Shown piece by piece: positions 1-8,913 of a DNA stretch of 56,385 bases. The DNA is taken from positions 1 through 56,385 of the forward strand of contig CAIYTT010000098.1 in assembly GCA_903929195.1 (NCBI GenBank), written 5' to 3'. Below the pieces are notes generated by a model. That model was not told where the DNA came from and did not search any database. It worked only from the letters and a program-made list of their open reading frames with translations. Within the stretch, counting starts at the first letter, position 1. The number at the start of each line of letters is the position of its first letter. This stretch comes from an uncultured Bacteroidota bacterium (GTDB lineage: Bacteria; Bacteroidota; Bacteroidia; Chitinophagales; Chitinophagaceae). A program made the translations under genes and the position numbers.

Positions 1-2
1 TA

Positions 3-35
3 AAATCAGCAGAACAATTATTGGATGAACTATAA
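3..35 (+). CDS. possible 3' end of an upstream gene cut by the window edge
   Basis: An open frame enters from the left edge and ends KSAEQLLDEL-stop. Only ten residues are visible, so no family can be assigned; it may be chance. Confidence 0.25.
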   Translation, partial: KSAEQLLDEL

Positions 36-66
36 AATTCTAACATCTACTACATTTGAAAAAGGT

Positions 67-148
67 ATCTATTCAGCTTCATAAAATGAATCCCGTCGGG
101 ATTTTGAAAATGGAATATTTACTTTTTATTTTGCAAGCCTGAATAGAT
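67..148. repeat. nested inverted repeat (hairpin inside hairpin)
   Basis: Outer arms ATCTATTCAG (67-76) and CTGAATAGAT (139-148) are perfect complements and extend three more bases on the inner side if one base is bulged. Inside sits a second hairpin, AATCCC-GTC-GGGATT (89-103). The rest of 1-269 is AT-rich with no gene I can support. It could be a terminator, a structured transcript end or a small mobile palindrome. Confidence 0.5.
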
Positions 149-269
149 TATTTCCTTATTTATAAAAGTAATAGTATGAAATAAAATGCTTTTACAATAC
201 CAAAACTTACCTACTTTTAATCCCAAAAATCTAAATAAATTTATTTTTACTATCTCATAATCCTAAAAA

Positions 270-1733
270 ATGAAAAAATATACCCGTACACAATTTATAA
301 TATTAGGTGCTAAAGCCGGTACTGCACTTTTGCTTAGTGCCTGTGGTATGGGTACTGGTAATAAAAACGAAACAACAACAAAAGAACCTGCTGATACGGT
401 TGCTAAAAATAAATTTGTAAAACCAACAAAAGCAACATTTGATTTGGTTGACAAGAATGATAAACGCTATAATGTGCTCAGGCAAGGGTTTAATAAACGT
501 ATTGATAAATATCCGCAAGCTATAGCTATTTGCACCTCCACAAACGACGTTGTGGCTGCCATTAACTTTGCAAAAGAAAAAAAGTGGGCAATTGCCGTTA
601 AAAGCGGTGGGCATAATATGGAAGGGTTTTCGTGCAATGATGGTGGTATGGTTATTAACTTATCAGAAATGAATAAGGTTGAAATAATTGAGGATACTAA
701 AATAAAAGTACAGCCAGGGTGCATTTTGAGTAAATTAAATGATTTTATACTTCCTAAAGAACGTTTATTGCCTGCCGGTTCTTGTGGTACAGTTGGGCTT
801 GGCGGATTGACCCTTGGTGGCGGTTATGGCTTATTTGCAAGAAAATTCGGACTCACCTGCGACCATCTTCTTGAAGCAACCATGGTTGATGGTAATGGAA
901 TCATTCGCAATACGAAAGATGATGCTGAATTATTATGGGCTTTAAAAGGTGGCGGAACAGGTAATTTTGGTGTTGTTACCGAAATGATTTTCAGCACACA
1001 AGTAGCACCCAAACAGCTACAAGCTCATTATTTTAAAACTCGTAAGTTAGATGCTTTGCAGGCAACTATGTTATTAAAAACATGGATGGAAATAGTAAAA
1101 GAACTTCCGGATAGTTGTTTTTCGGGTTTTGTGCTTAATGGAAGCACATTAAATATACTTATTACAAATTACGATATCGCCAATGCCCAATTGCCCTTAC
1201 AATTAAAAAAGCTGGCTTCTGTTGTTGATAACTATCATAGCAGTAGCGTTGGAGTACTTGGCAAAATGTTGCATAATTATTATGGCAGACCCGGACCTCT
1301 TTATTTTAGAAATTCATGTGCAGGCTTTTTTAAAGATTTTAATGATATAGCCCCTTTCATCAGTAGTATATTTGAAAAAACAATCCATACTCCCGGAATG
1401 ATTTATCAAGTAAATACTTTGGGTGGTAAAATAACTGATTTAGGATATGAAAAAAGTTCATCTTACCCACATAGGAATTACGATTTTGTATCGGAATTAC
1501 AGGCTTACTGGGATAAGCCCGAGCAAGAAAATAGAGCTACCGTTGCAACTACTGAAATATTAAAAATAACCAAAGACAATGGCATCAACAGGCAATATGT
1601 TAACTACTGTAGTCTTGAGTTTCACGATTGGGAAAATGCTTATTACGGTGATAATTACAGCCGTTTACAGGCTGTGAAAAGAAAATATGATATAGATAAT
1701 AACATACGGCATCCACAAAGTGTGAAAATATAA
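270..1733 (+). CDS. FAD-binding oxidoreductase (berberine-bridge/BBE type), lipoprotein
   Basis: 487 aa. The N-terminus is a lipoprotein signal (lipobox LLSAC, Cys25), so the enzyme is probably membrane anchored outside the cytoplasm. A PCMH-type FAD domain covers about residues 78-255. It carries SGGH (His115) and GSCGTVG (Cys172), the two positions that attach FAD bicovalently in this family, followed by the Gly-rich GLGGLTLGGGYG. The C-terminus (about 440-487) is a BBE domain, with the family hallmark NYCSLEFHDWENAYYG and a final PQS motif. Family members oxidise sugars, alcohols or alkaloid-like molecules; the substrate here cannot be read. It appears monocistronic, 67 bases before truB. 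Secretion and two-point flavinylation are inferred from motifs. Confidence 0.85.
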   Translation: MKKYTRTQFIILGAKAGTALLLSACGMGTGNKNETTTKEPADTVAKNKFVKPTKATFDLVDKNDKRYNVLRQGFNKRIDKYPQAIAICTSTNDVVAAINFAKEKKWAIAVKSGGHNMEGFSCNDGGMVINLSEMNKVEIIEDTKIKVQPGCILSKLNDFILPKERLLPAGSCGTVGLGGLTLGGGYGLFARKFGLTCDHLLEATMVDGNGIIRNTKDDAELLWALKGGGTGNFGVVTEMIFSTQVAPKQLQAHYFKTRKLDALQATMLLKTWMEIVKELPDSCFSGFVLNGSTLNILITNYDIANAQLPLQLKKLASVVDNYHSSSVGVLGKMLHNYYGRPGPLYFRNSCAGFFKDFNDIAPFISSIFEKTIHTPGMIYQVNTLGGKITDLGYEKSSSYPHRNYDFVSELQAYWDKPEQENRATVATTEILKITKDNGINRQYVNYCSLEFHDWENAYYGDNYSRLQAVKRKYDIDNNIRHPQSVKI

Positions 1734-1800
1734 CTGGGACTGTAAATGCATATCATGATTGGGGGCGTATGTTCATAAAAAACCAATTACCTTTGTGTTA

Positions 1801-2508
1801 ATGCAACAAATACCCAAACCTGCCGAATTAAAAAAAGGAGGAGTTATTTTAATAGATAAACCCTATAAATGGACTTCTTTTGATGCCGTAAACCTAATAA
1901 AAGTTTCAATAAGGGTAAAAATTGGTCATTGTGGTACATTAGACCCATTAGCTACAGGATTACTTATTTGTTGCACAGGCGAAATGACAAAATCTATTTC
2001 AGCTTATCAATTATTACCAAAAGAATATACGGGCATTATACACTTAGGTGCTATTACCAATACCTATGACCTTGAAAGTGAACCGCACGATTTTAAGCCC
2101 TATGAACATATTACCAATGAACATATTTTAGAAACCATAAAAAGTTTTACCGGCGATATAATGCAAGTGCCACCTATACATTCTGCAATAAAAAAAGACG
2201 GCGAAAGGTCTTACGACCTTGCAAGAGCCGGTATTGACGTTGTTTTAAATGCTAGACCAATTACTATTGGCGAATTTGAAATAACTAAAATAAACTTACC
2301 CGAAGTTCATTTTAGAGTTTTATGCAGCACAGGTACTTATATCCGTTCTCTGGCAAACGATGTAGGACAGGCACTGGGGTGTGGTGGCTACCTACAAGAA
2401 TTAAGACGCACTAAAATAGGAAATTTCACCGCAGCAAATGCGTTTACTCCTCAGCAATATAAAGACTACTGGAAATCTATTGCACCACCCAAAATAACAA
2501 AAAGCTAA
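1801..2508 (+). CDS. truB: tRNA pseudouridine(55) synthase TruB
   Basis: Converts U55 of the tRNA T-loop to pseudouridine in the cytoplasm. I start at the ATG at 1801 (MQQIPKPAEL, 235 aa) rather than at an in-frame TTG 42 bases upstream, because the family begins just before the KGGVILIDKP strand. The catalytic motif GTLDPLATG is present with Asp48. Downstream blocks (YTGIIHLG; QVPPIHSAIKKDGER; CSTGTYIRSLANDVG) are typical. The protein is short, without the C-terminal PUA-like domain of the roughly 300-aa enterobacterial enzyme, as is common in Bacteroidota. A TACCTTTG sequence at 1788-1795 resembles a Bacteroidota -7 box and would give a nearly leaderless message, but no -33 box fits. Confidence 0.95.
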   Translation: MQQIPKPAELKKGGVILIDKPYKWTSFDAVNLIKVSIRVKIGHCGTLDPLATGLLICCTGEMTKSISAYQLLPKEYTGIIHLGAITNTYDLESEPHDFKPYEHITNEHILETIKSFTGDIMQVPPIHSAIKKDGERSYDLARAGIDVVLNARPITIGEFEITKINLPEVHFRVLCSTGTYIRSLANDVGQALGCGGYLQELRRTKIGNFTAANAFTPQQYKDYWKSIAPPKITKS

Positions 2509-2652
2509 TTTAATAACGGCTCTTAATTACTAAGTAGTTTGTTGCAATACTTATTTAAAATATTTTATAATATATATATTTTTTCACATACACTATTTAA
2601 GTATTAAACTGTATATTGCACAAAAAGAACATTTAATATTAAATTTATTTTT

Positions 2653-4980
2653 ATGACAAAGAACCAAGAACGAATATGGTTTTTGTTCGCAATTTTTTTA
2701 TCTATATTAGTTACAATCTATTTTTTGTCAAATATTGTTTTGCATCCCGGTACTATGTTAATTGCATTGGGTGGCGATTCCGGTATGACTTATCATGCCT
2801 ATTTATACCATGTACTCTACGAAAAAGGAGTATTTACTAATTGTATGAATTACCCTTATGGCGATAATATTACTTACAAAGGTAGTTTGCCTTTATTGTC
2901 GATACCATTAAGCTACCTTAGAGATACTTTACATATAAATACTGAAAATGCATTAGCAATTATGCATCTGCTTATTGGCTTTAGTTATGTTTTAGCTATA
3001 TTATATACCTATAAAATTCTGCGACACTTTAATATATTACCTTTATTATCTATAATATTTGCCATTTTTATTACTCTAATGTCTCCTCAAGTATTTAAAT
3101 TATTAGGGCATTTTGGTTTAGTATATACCTGTGTAATACCTATGCTTTTTTATTGGTCATTAAAATATTACGATACAAACAAATGGTTATATCCATTTTA
3201 TATTCTTATACTTGGGTTATTAATGAGTTTTTCTCATTTATATTTTGGTGGTATCATTTTTGTATGGGTTATTTTTTATGTTATTGCTCATTTGCTATTT
3301 GTTAGGCTACCGTTTATTGATAAAATAAAACATAATAGTCTGCTACTATTAAGTATGCTTTTTTTGTTTGGAATACTAAAGATATTTATAATAATTACAG
3401 ACCCTGTAACTGATAGACCTACTTATCAGTCGGACTCTAAACACAACAGCACCTATTTAACTAATATTATTACTACAGCTCACTCACCATTTGGTAATCT
3501 AATACAAAAAGTATATAAAAAAATAAGTATTAGTGGCGATAACGATGAAGGATATACCTATTTGGGTATTGTAACAATTATAGTAATTGTAATTTCCATA
3601 ATCAATGGATTTGTATCAATAATAAAAAAACGAGATTCATTTATTTTATCAAAAATACAATTTCACCCAATTTGGATTTTCATTGCTTTATGCAGTTTAT
3701 TTCTTGCTATGGATATGCCCTATAGATTAAATATGGAATGGCTCTTCGATTATACGTATATTTTTAAACAATTTAGGTCATTAGGTCGTTTTAGTTGGAT
3801 ATTTTATTATATACTAACTATTTTTTCAGTTGTAATTATTTCTAATTGGTATCAAAAGGCTATTTTAAATAAGAAAAAGGTTTTTGCATACTCTATACTT
3901 GTTGCTACTATACTTACGTGGGGTATAGAGGTTAAGGGCTATGCTGATTTCATTAGAAATAAGCAAGTAAACGGAATGTACAATTATACTTTTTTCTGTT
4001 CTAAAGAAGAAAAAAAATGGTCAGAATTCCTTTTAGAACATCAACATAATAAAAATGAATTTCAGGCAATTATTTCTCTCCCATTTGCTAATGTGGGTAC
4101 AGAAAAAATAGCACTTGAAAATGATGTTACTTCTTGGGTAATGACGCTGGATGGCAAAGCATCTATACAATTACATTTACCAATTGTAGATGCCTATATA
4201 GCCAGAGAATCATGGTCTATTGCTGAGAGCCAAGTTAGAATTGCAGCCGGCCCGTTTGCCAATAAACCTATCTTGAAATTAGTAGATAAACGTCCTTTTT
4301 TATTATTTCAGTTTGATGAAGATAGCCTTGATGTGGACAACAAATATTTATTAACCGCATCAGACTGCATTGGGCATTTTTCACAATTATATGTTTACGC
4401 ATTCTATCCCGAACGCCTACTAAAAAACGATAAAATATATGCAGACAGTATTAATAGAATAGTACCTTATATAACAACAAATGACACCTGTATAGGCTGT
4501 AATGGTTCGTGGTATGTTAACCATTTTGACAGCCAAAATTCTAATGATAAATTATTTGGAAAAGGTGCAATAAAAAGCAGTAAAACTATTGACACTACTA
4601 TTGCAACTATATCTATTAGTCCCGAAAAAGAAGCACAATTATATGAGTTTTCTTGTTGGTTTCTTACATCTAATAAAAACCCCTATTTTCCAAGTATATT
4701 ATTAGAGTCTTTAGATAGTACCGGTATTGTCTTGTATTCTAAAGAAATACTCACAAAATTAAGTTGCGACAATTACGGTTTATGGTTTAGAACATCTTTA
4801 TATTTTAATCTTGTACCCAACTGCAAAAGTATTAGATGTTCAGTTCATAATTATCCGTCCTCTTCCTACATTGCTCTCGACGAACTTCTTCTTCGCCCCG
4901 CAAACGCTATTATTATTTCTAAAGAAAAAGAAAGTAAAAACATTATGGTAAATAACCATCTTATATACAAAACAAAATAG
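2653..4980 (+). CDS. large multi-pass membrane protein, possibly GT-C glycosyltransferase-like
   Basis: 775 aa. About the first 440 residues form roughly ten to eleven hydrophobic segments; the remaining 335 are soluble and extracytoplasmic in character. An early loop reads GGDSGMTYHAYLYH followed by MNYPYGDNITY. Acidic residues in the first loop and polytopic architecture recall GT-C/YfhO-type membrane glycosyltransferases, but I do not recognise a named family. It stands alone, 144 bases after truB, on an AT-rich stretch. Function is unknown; a role in surface polysaccharide or glycoprotein decoration is a guess. A second polytopic protein with a soluble C-terminus lies at 43869-45572. Confidence 0.75.
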   Translation: MTKNQERIWFLFAIFLSILVTIYFLSNIVLHPGTMLIALGGDSGMTYHAYLYHVLYEKGVFTNCMNYPYGDNITYKGSLPLLSIPLSYLRDTLHINTENALAIMHLLIGFSYVLAILYTYKILRHFNILPLLSIIFAIFITLMSPQVFKLLGHFGLVYTCVIPMLFYWSLKYYDTNKWLYPFYILILGLLMSFSHLYFGGIIFVWVIFYVIAHLLFVRLPFIDKIKHNSLLLLSMLFLFGILKIFIIITDPVTDRPTYQSDSKHNSTYLTNIITTAHSPFGNLIQKVYKKISISGDNDEGYTYLGIVTIIVIVISIINGFVSIIKKRDSFILSKIQFHPIWIFIALCSLFLAMDMPYRLNMEWLFDYTYIFKQFRSLGRFSWIFYYILTIFSVVIISNWYQKAILNKKKVFAYSILVATILTWGIEVKGYADFIRNKQVNGMYNYTFFCSKEEKKWSEFLLEHQHNKNEFQAIISLPFANVGTEKIALENDVTSWVMTLDGKASIQLHLPIVDAYIARESWSIAESQVRIAAGPFANKPILKLVDKRPFLLFQFDEDSLDVDNKYLLTASDCIGHFSQLYVYAFYPERLLKNDKIYADSINRIVPYITTNDTCIGCNGSWYVNHFDSQNSNDKLFGKGAIKSSKTIDTTIATISISPEKEAQLYEFSCWFLTSNKNPYFPSILLESLDSTGIVLYSKEILTKLSCDNYGLWFRTSLYFNLVPNCKSIRCSVHNYPSSSYIALDELLLRPANAIIISKEKESKNIMVNNHLIYKTK

Positions 4981-5140
4981 TGTAAAAATAAAACAATTAT
5001 TATATATGATTTTTTATTTTCATTCTTTCAAAATGTTTCCAACTTGATCTTAGAAAATATTTTTATTTTTAGCTTTATCAATAAGAATACTTTTTGCATT
5101 TTGAGTTTGAAATTTCTCTTGAATTTCTACAACAAAGTGG

Positions 5141-5412
5141 CTAATAGAGCGGTTTTTGATGCATATTAAAAATACGTAATACACAAATTATGTTATCAAT
5201 AATTTTATATAAAATAACATATGGAAATTTATTTATGGTTTTATATCTAACATCATCATATGCAAAAGAAGCGGAAAATGGTAATTGCTTAATGCGTTGT
5301 CAACTACAGTAGCAAAACGCTTACCTAAATTTATCCTTTGTAACTGATAATATTTAATACCAATTTGCATATCAGAAAATGCCATAGGTGTAATTTTAAG
5401 TAAATAAAGCAT
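5141..5412 (-). pseudogene. frameshifted ParE/RelE-family toxin
   Basis: The ATG (5412-5410) overlaps the antitoxin stop as TGATG. The first frame reads MLYLLKITPMAFSDM and continues through YQLQRINLGKRFA, the ParE/RelE N-terminus. It then runs into an off-frame tail ending at 5233. Just after NYHF the other frame picks up FSASFAYDDVRYKTINKF and continues to FNMHQKPLY-stop at 5141. That is the expected C-terminal half of the family (YDDVR, then a strand, then a basic end). A single indel near the TTTTCC run around 5282-5287 therefore splits a toxin of about 90 aa. The antitoxin upstream is intact, so the module looks disarmed. Confidence 0.75.
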
Positions 5413-5633
5413 CAATCATATTTTAATTGATGTTTTACTAAATCCCAATCCAAAGCATAATCAGGATTTGCTTCAATTTGTTGCAATTCTTTATTTACCA
5501 ATACTTTCTGCTCCTCTGTAATCTTATAACATTCATCAGTAGCAACCTCAATTTTCACAAAACTATACTTTCGCAATAATTCTATTATAAATCGAAATTT
5601 AGTATCTGGTATTTCAATAGTCAATTGCTTCAT
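5412..5633 (-). CDS. antitoxin of a ParE/RelE-type module
   Basis: 73 aa, beginning MKQLTIEIPDTKFRFI; the alternative TTG three codons upstream is less likely. It looks like the short antitoxins partnered with ParE/RelE toxins in Bacteroidota: a beta-strand beginning, a KYSFVKIE middle and an acidic, Trp-containing C-terminal tail (YALDWDLVKHQL) that would wrap the toxin. Its stop codon overlaps the toxin start (TGATG), indicating translational coupling. The toxin is frameshifted, so this antitoxin may now be unpartnered. The family name is inferred from context and length. Confidence 0.7.
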   Translation of the reverse strand: MKQLTIEIPDTKFRFIIELLRKYSFVKIEVATDECYKITEEQKVLVNKELQQIEANPDYALDWDLVKHQLKYD

Positions 5634-5763
5634 AGTATGCAAAATTAGTGAAATTTCTTAAACTCATATCAGACTGCACTTTTACAGGTATTGTTCTTTA
5701 GATAATAACGTTCAGTAGTTGTCCTAATGCTTTTATAAGTTGTTTACTATAAATACATACTAC

Positions 5764-5803
5764 AAAAAAGAGCTTATGACTTTTAATCACAAGCTCTTTT
5801 GTT
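5764..5803 (-). terminator. intrinsic terminator for the barrel gene
   Basis: Arms AAAAGAGCTT (5766-5775) and AAGCTCTTTT (5791-5800) pair perfectly and extend inward with one mismatch. The A/T tracts on both sides make it usable in either direction. It lies about 20 bases after the stop of the gene ending at 5825. Confidence 0.75.
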
Positions 5804-5824
5804 TATTATAAAATATCAAATATT

Positions 5825-8077
5825 TTATTGAATATCTTCATGTCTATGTAAGCCGAAACGGAAGCCCATAGATAATTGTAAAGATGGACTTTTATATAGT
5901 GTATTTGAAACTGATTTTGCTCCATCTGTTTTCATATTATCCCATACAGTTTGCACATTCCGTAGGTCTAAAGATAATCTTGGTGATATTCTGTAGGTGA
6001 TACCAAACAAATAGCCAAGCCCAAAACGTTGTCCAAAATCAGTATTTGATAATGTAGGATGGTCGTCATTTAGTTTTGTAGAAGTTACTACCGAATTTTT
6101 GGTAGCTAAAGGCTGAGCATTTGTGCCTACACCAAATGAATAAACCATATTTCCGCCTGCATACGCACTAAAGTTTTTATGATTCAAACGCATGAATATC
6201 GGCATTTCTAAGCTATGTAAGGAGGAGAAACTGAATGAATAGCTTACCACACTTTTTGTATAAGATGACGAACCTGCAAATTGCTCATAATGATAATAAT
6301 CATCATTTAAAACATAGTTATTGTCCATACGGTAGAAATATTTTAATTCTGATACCAAACTGAATAGTTCACCGAAGTTTATACTAGCACCAACTCCAAA
6401 CTGGAATCCTTTAAAGCTGTTAGGTCCAAAGAAAGTCCCGTTAATACCTCCTGTAAGACCGCTGGCAAGTTGCACTCCTTTCGATTGGTCTTTTATGTCG
6501 TTAAAAGCAGCATTTAATTTCTCTAGCATTTTTGCACCTGCTGTTTTCTTTGCAAGTACTATTTGCTTATTTTCTGCTTCTAATTTAGCATCTGCATTTG
6601 CTGCTGCCAAATCAGAGTCGTTAGCAGTTTTTGTGTTTGTAGTATTTACATCACCGGCATTAGCAATTAAACCGGGGAATGTTTCTTCAAGCAATTGTTC
6701 GTGAAATAAAGTATCGTAATGATAATAACCCTTTAAATTATCAGTTTGCACAAAGTGTTTACTTACTACATATTTTTCTACAATTTTTCTTTCACTCAGC
6801 TTATTACCTTTTTTATTGTTGTCTGTGTTATTATTTGTTGCTTCTTTTACTGTATTAGCAGTACTTGTAATCTTATTATTTAAAACCGTTTTGTTGGTAG
6901 CCAATGTCTTATTTAAACTGCCTGCATATATCTTAGACTTCGTGTTTGCATTTAAATTGTTACGGGTAATAGCAGTCGTTGGTTTAGGTATATTAGCAAC
7001 TTTGTTCACATTTTTGCTTGCGTTATTTTGTTCATCTAAATTATTACTTTTAATAGTAGCATTTTTAGATGCACCTTTTGTATTTATTACTATAGGTGCA
7101 GAAGCAGATTTGTTAGATAGTTTAGAGTTTTTTGTAATTAAGGCTTTAGTATCGGTACTATTTATATCGGTGCTTATTTTAGATTTCGGTACTTTTTTAC
7201 TATCCGCATTTAACGAGGTAGACACAACTTTACTATCCGCTTTTGTAGTTTCTTTTTCTATTTTCGCAGTTGTAAAAATACTACTACCTTTTTGCCCATT
7301 TCCTTTTAAAGTTGTGGCTAATTTAGTATGCTTTGCATTAGAAATTACAACTTCATTATTTGTTATCTTTGTGTTTTTGGCAACAAGTGCTTTAGTATTG
7401 CTTGTCTCTTCGTTTGTATTAGCTACAGCAATTACTTTTTGTTCTGTTTTAGTATTCGTATTTTTAGTAACACTTATTAATTTACTTTTATTCTGCTTTG
7501 GTAATTTTTCAGTTGCAACGCTACTATTAGTAACAAAATTATCAATAATGTTTCTATTTTTTCCAATTTTAGTAAATGGCTCCGTACTATTGTTTTTATC
7601 AGTAAAAGAAGAATTCAATTCATTTTTTGCAATTAATTTTGGTTTCGCAGTATTATTTACAGGTAATGAACTTTTATTAGATACATACACATTTTTCACA
7701 TCAATATGTTTGTTATCTCTATTTACATTTTTAGTATTGGTAGCTACAGTTGATTGACTATTTAAATTAGATTTAATATTTTCATTTACATTAGAATTAG
7801 TTGCAAATGTATTGGACGTAGCAACAACATTATTTTTGTTTAAATTCTTTGATGCACTCAATTCATAAGAACCTAAGCCAATAGCAGTAGCTAATAATAG
7901 TAAGCCAACAAACGTTAATGATTTTTGCCAAAAAATCATGCCTGCAAATTTATCTTGCGGCATTTCTTTATCAAGCAAATCACGCATTTGCAACCATGCC
8001 CCGGCACGTTGCTTTTCTTCTACCCCACCTAATCGCTGCCTCACAAGGTCATCGATATTTACAAAATTCTTATCCAT
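5825..8077 (-). CDS. inner-membrane-anchored protein with long linker and C-terminal outer-membrane beta-barrel
   Basis: 750 aa, four zones. (1) About 1-46: cytoplasmic segment with IDDLVRQRL and AGAWLQMRDLLDKE, like the short N-terminal (D-L-x-R-x-x-L … W) module on many Bacteroidota proteins encoded beside ECF sigma genes. (2) About 48-70: one hydrophobic helix (SLTFVGLLLLATAIGLG). (3) About 75-520: extremely Asn/Lys/Thr/Ser-rich low-complexity linker. (4) About 545-750: Gly- and aromatic-rich strands typical of a PorT/OmpA-like barrel, ending SLQLSMGFRFGLHRHEDIQ. The sigma gene ends 50 bases upstream, so the two are probably cotranscribed. If zones 2 and 4 insert in their respective membranes, one chain would span the envelope and could hold the sigma factor. 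That role is inference. Low composition complexity also creates a 313-codon antisense frame, which I disregard. Confidence 0.8.
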   Translation of the reverse strand: MDKNFVNIDDLVRQRLGGVEEKQRAGAWLQMRDLLDKEMPQDKFAGMIFWQKSLTFVGLLLLATAIGLGSYELSASKNLNKNNVVATSNTFATNSNVNENIKSNLNSQSTVATNTKNVNRDNKHIDVKNVYVSNKSSLPVNNTAKPKLIAKNELNSSFTDKNNSTEPFTKIGKNRNIIDNFVTNSSVATEKLPKQNKSKLISVTKNTNTKTEQKVIAVANTNEETSNTKALVAKNTKITNNEVVISNAKHTKLATTLKGNGQKGSSIFTTAKIEKETTKADSKVVSTSLNADSKKVPKSKISTDINSTDTKALITKNSKLSNKSASAPIVINTKGASKNATIKSNNLDEQNNASKNVNKVANIPKPTTAITRNNLNANTKSKIYAGSLNKTLATNKTVLNNKITSTANTVKEATNNNTDNNKKGNKLSERKIVEKYVVSKHFVQTDNLKGYYHYDTLFHEQLLEETFPGLIANAGDVNTTNTKTANDSDLAAANADAKLEAENKQIVLAKKTAGAKMLEKLNAAFNDIKDQSKGVQLASGLTGGINGTFFGPNSFKGFQFGVGASINFGELFSLVSELKYFYRMDNNYVLNDDYYHYEQFAGSSSYTKSVVSYSFSFSSLHSLEMPIFMRLNHKNFSAYAGGNMVYSFGVGTNAQPLATKNSVVTSTKLNDDHPTLSNTDFGQRFGLGYLFGITYRISPRLSLDLRNVQTVWDNMKTDGAKSVSNTLYKSPSLQLSMGFRFGLHRHEDIQ

Positions 8078-8127
8078 GTGGATAATTTTAATTGTTTTAA
8101 AATATAAACTCTATTACTATAAATGGA

Positions 8128-8727
8128 TTACATGTTTAAATGCAATTCCATTTTTTCTATTTTTTCTTTTAATATTTTTCTTCCTTCCGACAAATGCCAT
8201 TTAGAAGTTCCTTCACTAATTCCTAATAAATTTCCAATCTCCTTATGTGTAAATCCATCCATGACAAACATATTAAAAACCGTTCGTGTTGCGTCCGGCA
8301 ACCCTTGTACTAATTGCAACAATTGGTCATAGTATAATTTGTCTGCATGATTTTTATTTACATACTGGTCTTTTTCTATTAATACTATTTTACTTGTATA
8401 ACGTGTATTTTGTTTTACATAGTCTGCAACCGCATGAAAAATTATTTTTCTTAACCAACCTTCAAAAGAACCTTGAAATGTATATTGGCTTATTTTCTGA
8501 AAAGCTCTTAAATATCCATTGTTCATAATTTCCTCTGCCTGCTCCTCATGGTCAATATATCGCTTAACCAAGCTCATCATTCTAGGATAAAACAATCTAT
8601 ATATTTTCTCCTGTGCGCCACGCTCATTGCGTATGCACCCTTGAATGAGCTGTTCCAACTCACTGGCTTCGCTCGTTATTGTATATGCCAAAGCTATAGA
8701 CAAATGTTGTTTATTAATACTGAACAA
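8128..8727 (-). CDS. ECF-type RNA polymerase sigma factor
   Basis: Up to 199 aa, with sigma-70 region 2 at about 42-105 (IYRLFYPRMMSLVKRYI … AEEIMNNGYLRAFQKI) and region 4 at about 135-190 (LPDATRTVFNMFVMDGFTHKEIGNLLGISEGTSKWHL is the helix-turn-helix zone). The frame opens with TTG at 8727 and has no ATG before region 2. That TTG overlaps a TATATTTG -7-like sequence (8725-8732), so the real start may be a later TTG, for example at 8703. It is followed by the membrane-anchored barrel gene, its likely regulator. A 40-base palindrome lies just upstream at 8731-8770. Confidence 0.85.
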   Translation of the reverse strand: MFSINKQHLSIALAYTITSEASELEQLIQGCIRNERGAQEKIYRLFYPRMMSLVKRYIDHEEQAEEIMNNGYLRAFQKISQYTFQGSFEGWLRKIIFHAVADYVKQNTRYTSKIVLIEKDQYVNKNHADKLYYDQLLQLVQGLPDATRTVFNMFVMDGFTHKEIGNLLGISEGTSKWHLSEGRKILKEKIEKMELHLNM

Positions 8728-8730
8728 ATA

Positions 8731-8770
8731 TATAGACTACAACATCTTTTAAAAGGTTGGGTAGTCTATA
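8731..8770. promoter_or_regulatory. 40-bp interrupted palindrome upstream of the ECF sigma gene
   Basis: Arms TATAGACTAC (8731-8740) and GTAGTCTATA (8761-8770) are perfect complements, and the inner CTTTT/AAAAG also pair around the dyad. It lies between the divergent sigma and coaX genes and touches the TATATTTG box. Operator or mRNA hairpin are both possible. Confidence 0.5.
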
Positions 8771-8913
8771 AAAAACTTATGTAAATTAACAATAAAAAAT
8801 AAGAAATAGAAATTTTTAAGCGAATTAAAGATAGTTTCCGCTCTTTTTATTAAATAAATTCTTTTGTGCATAGAATTTTTACTATTTTGCTTACGTTTTT
8901 TAATATACAATCT

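Noticed and set aside
303-1012. Minus-strand frames opposite the FAD oxidase
   Set aside because: They are antisense shadows of a clear coding gene, short and without motifs.
6816-7757. 313-codon plus-strand frame opposite the barrel protein
   Set aside because: It is the antisense of the Asn/Lys/Thr-rich linker; the hydrophobic composition (Val, Leu, Phe) is what those codons give on the opposite strand. No start signals or family features.
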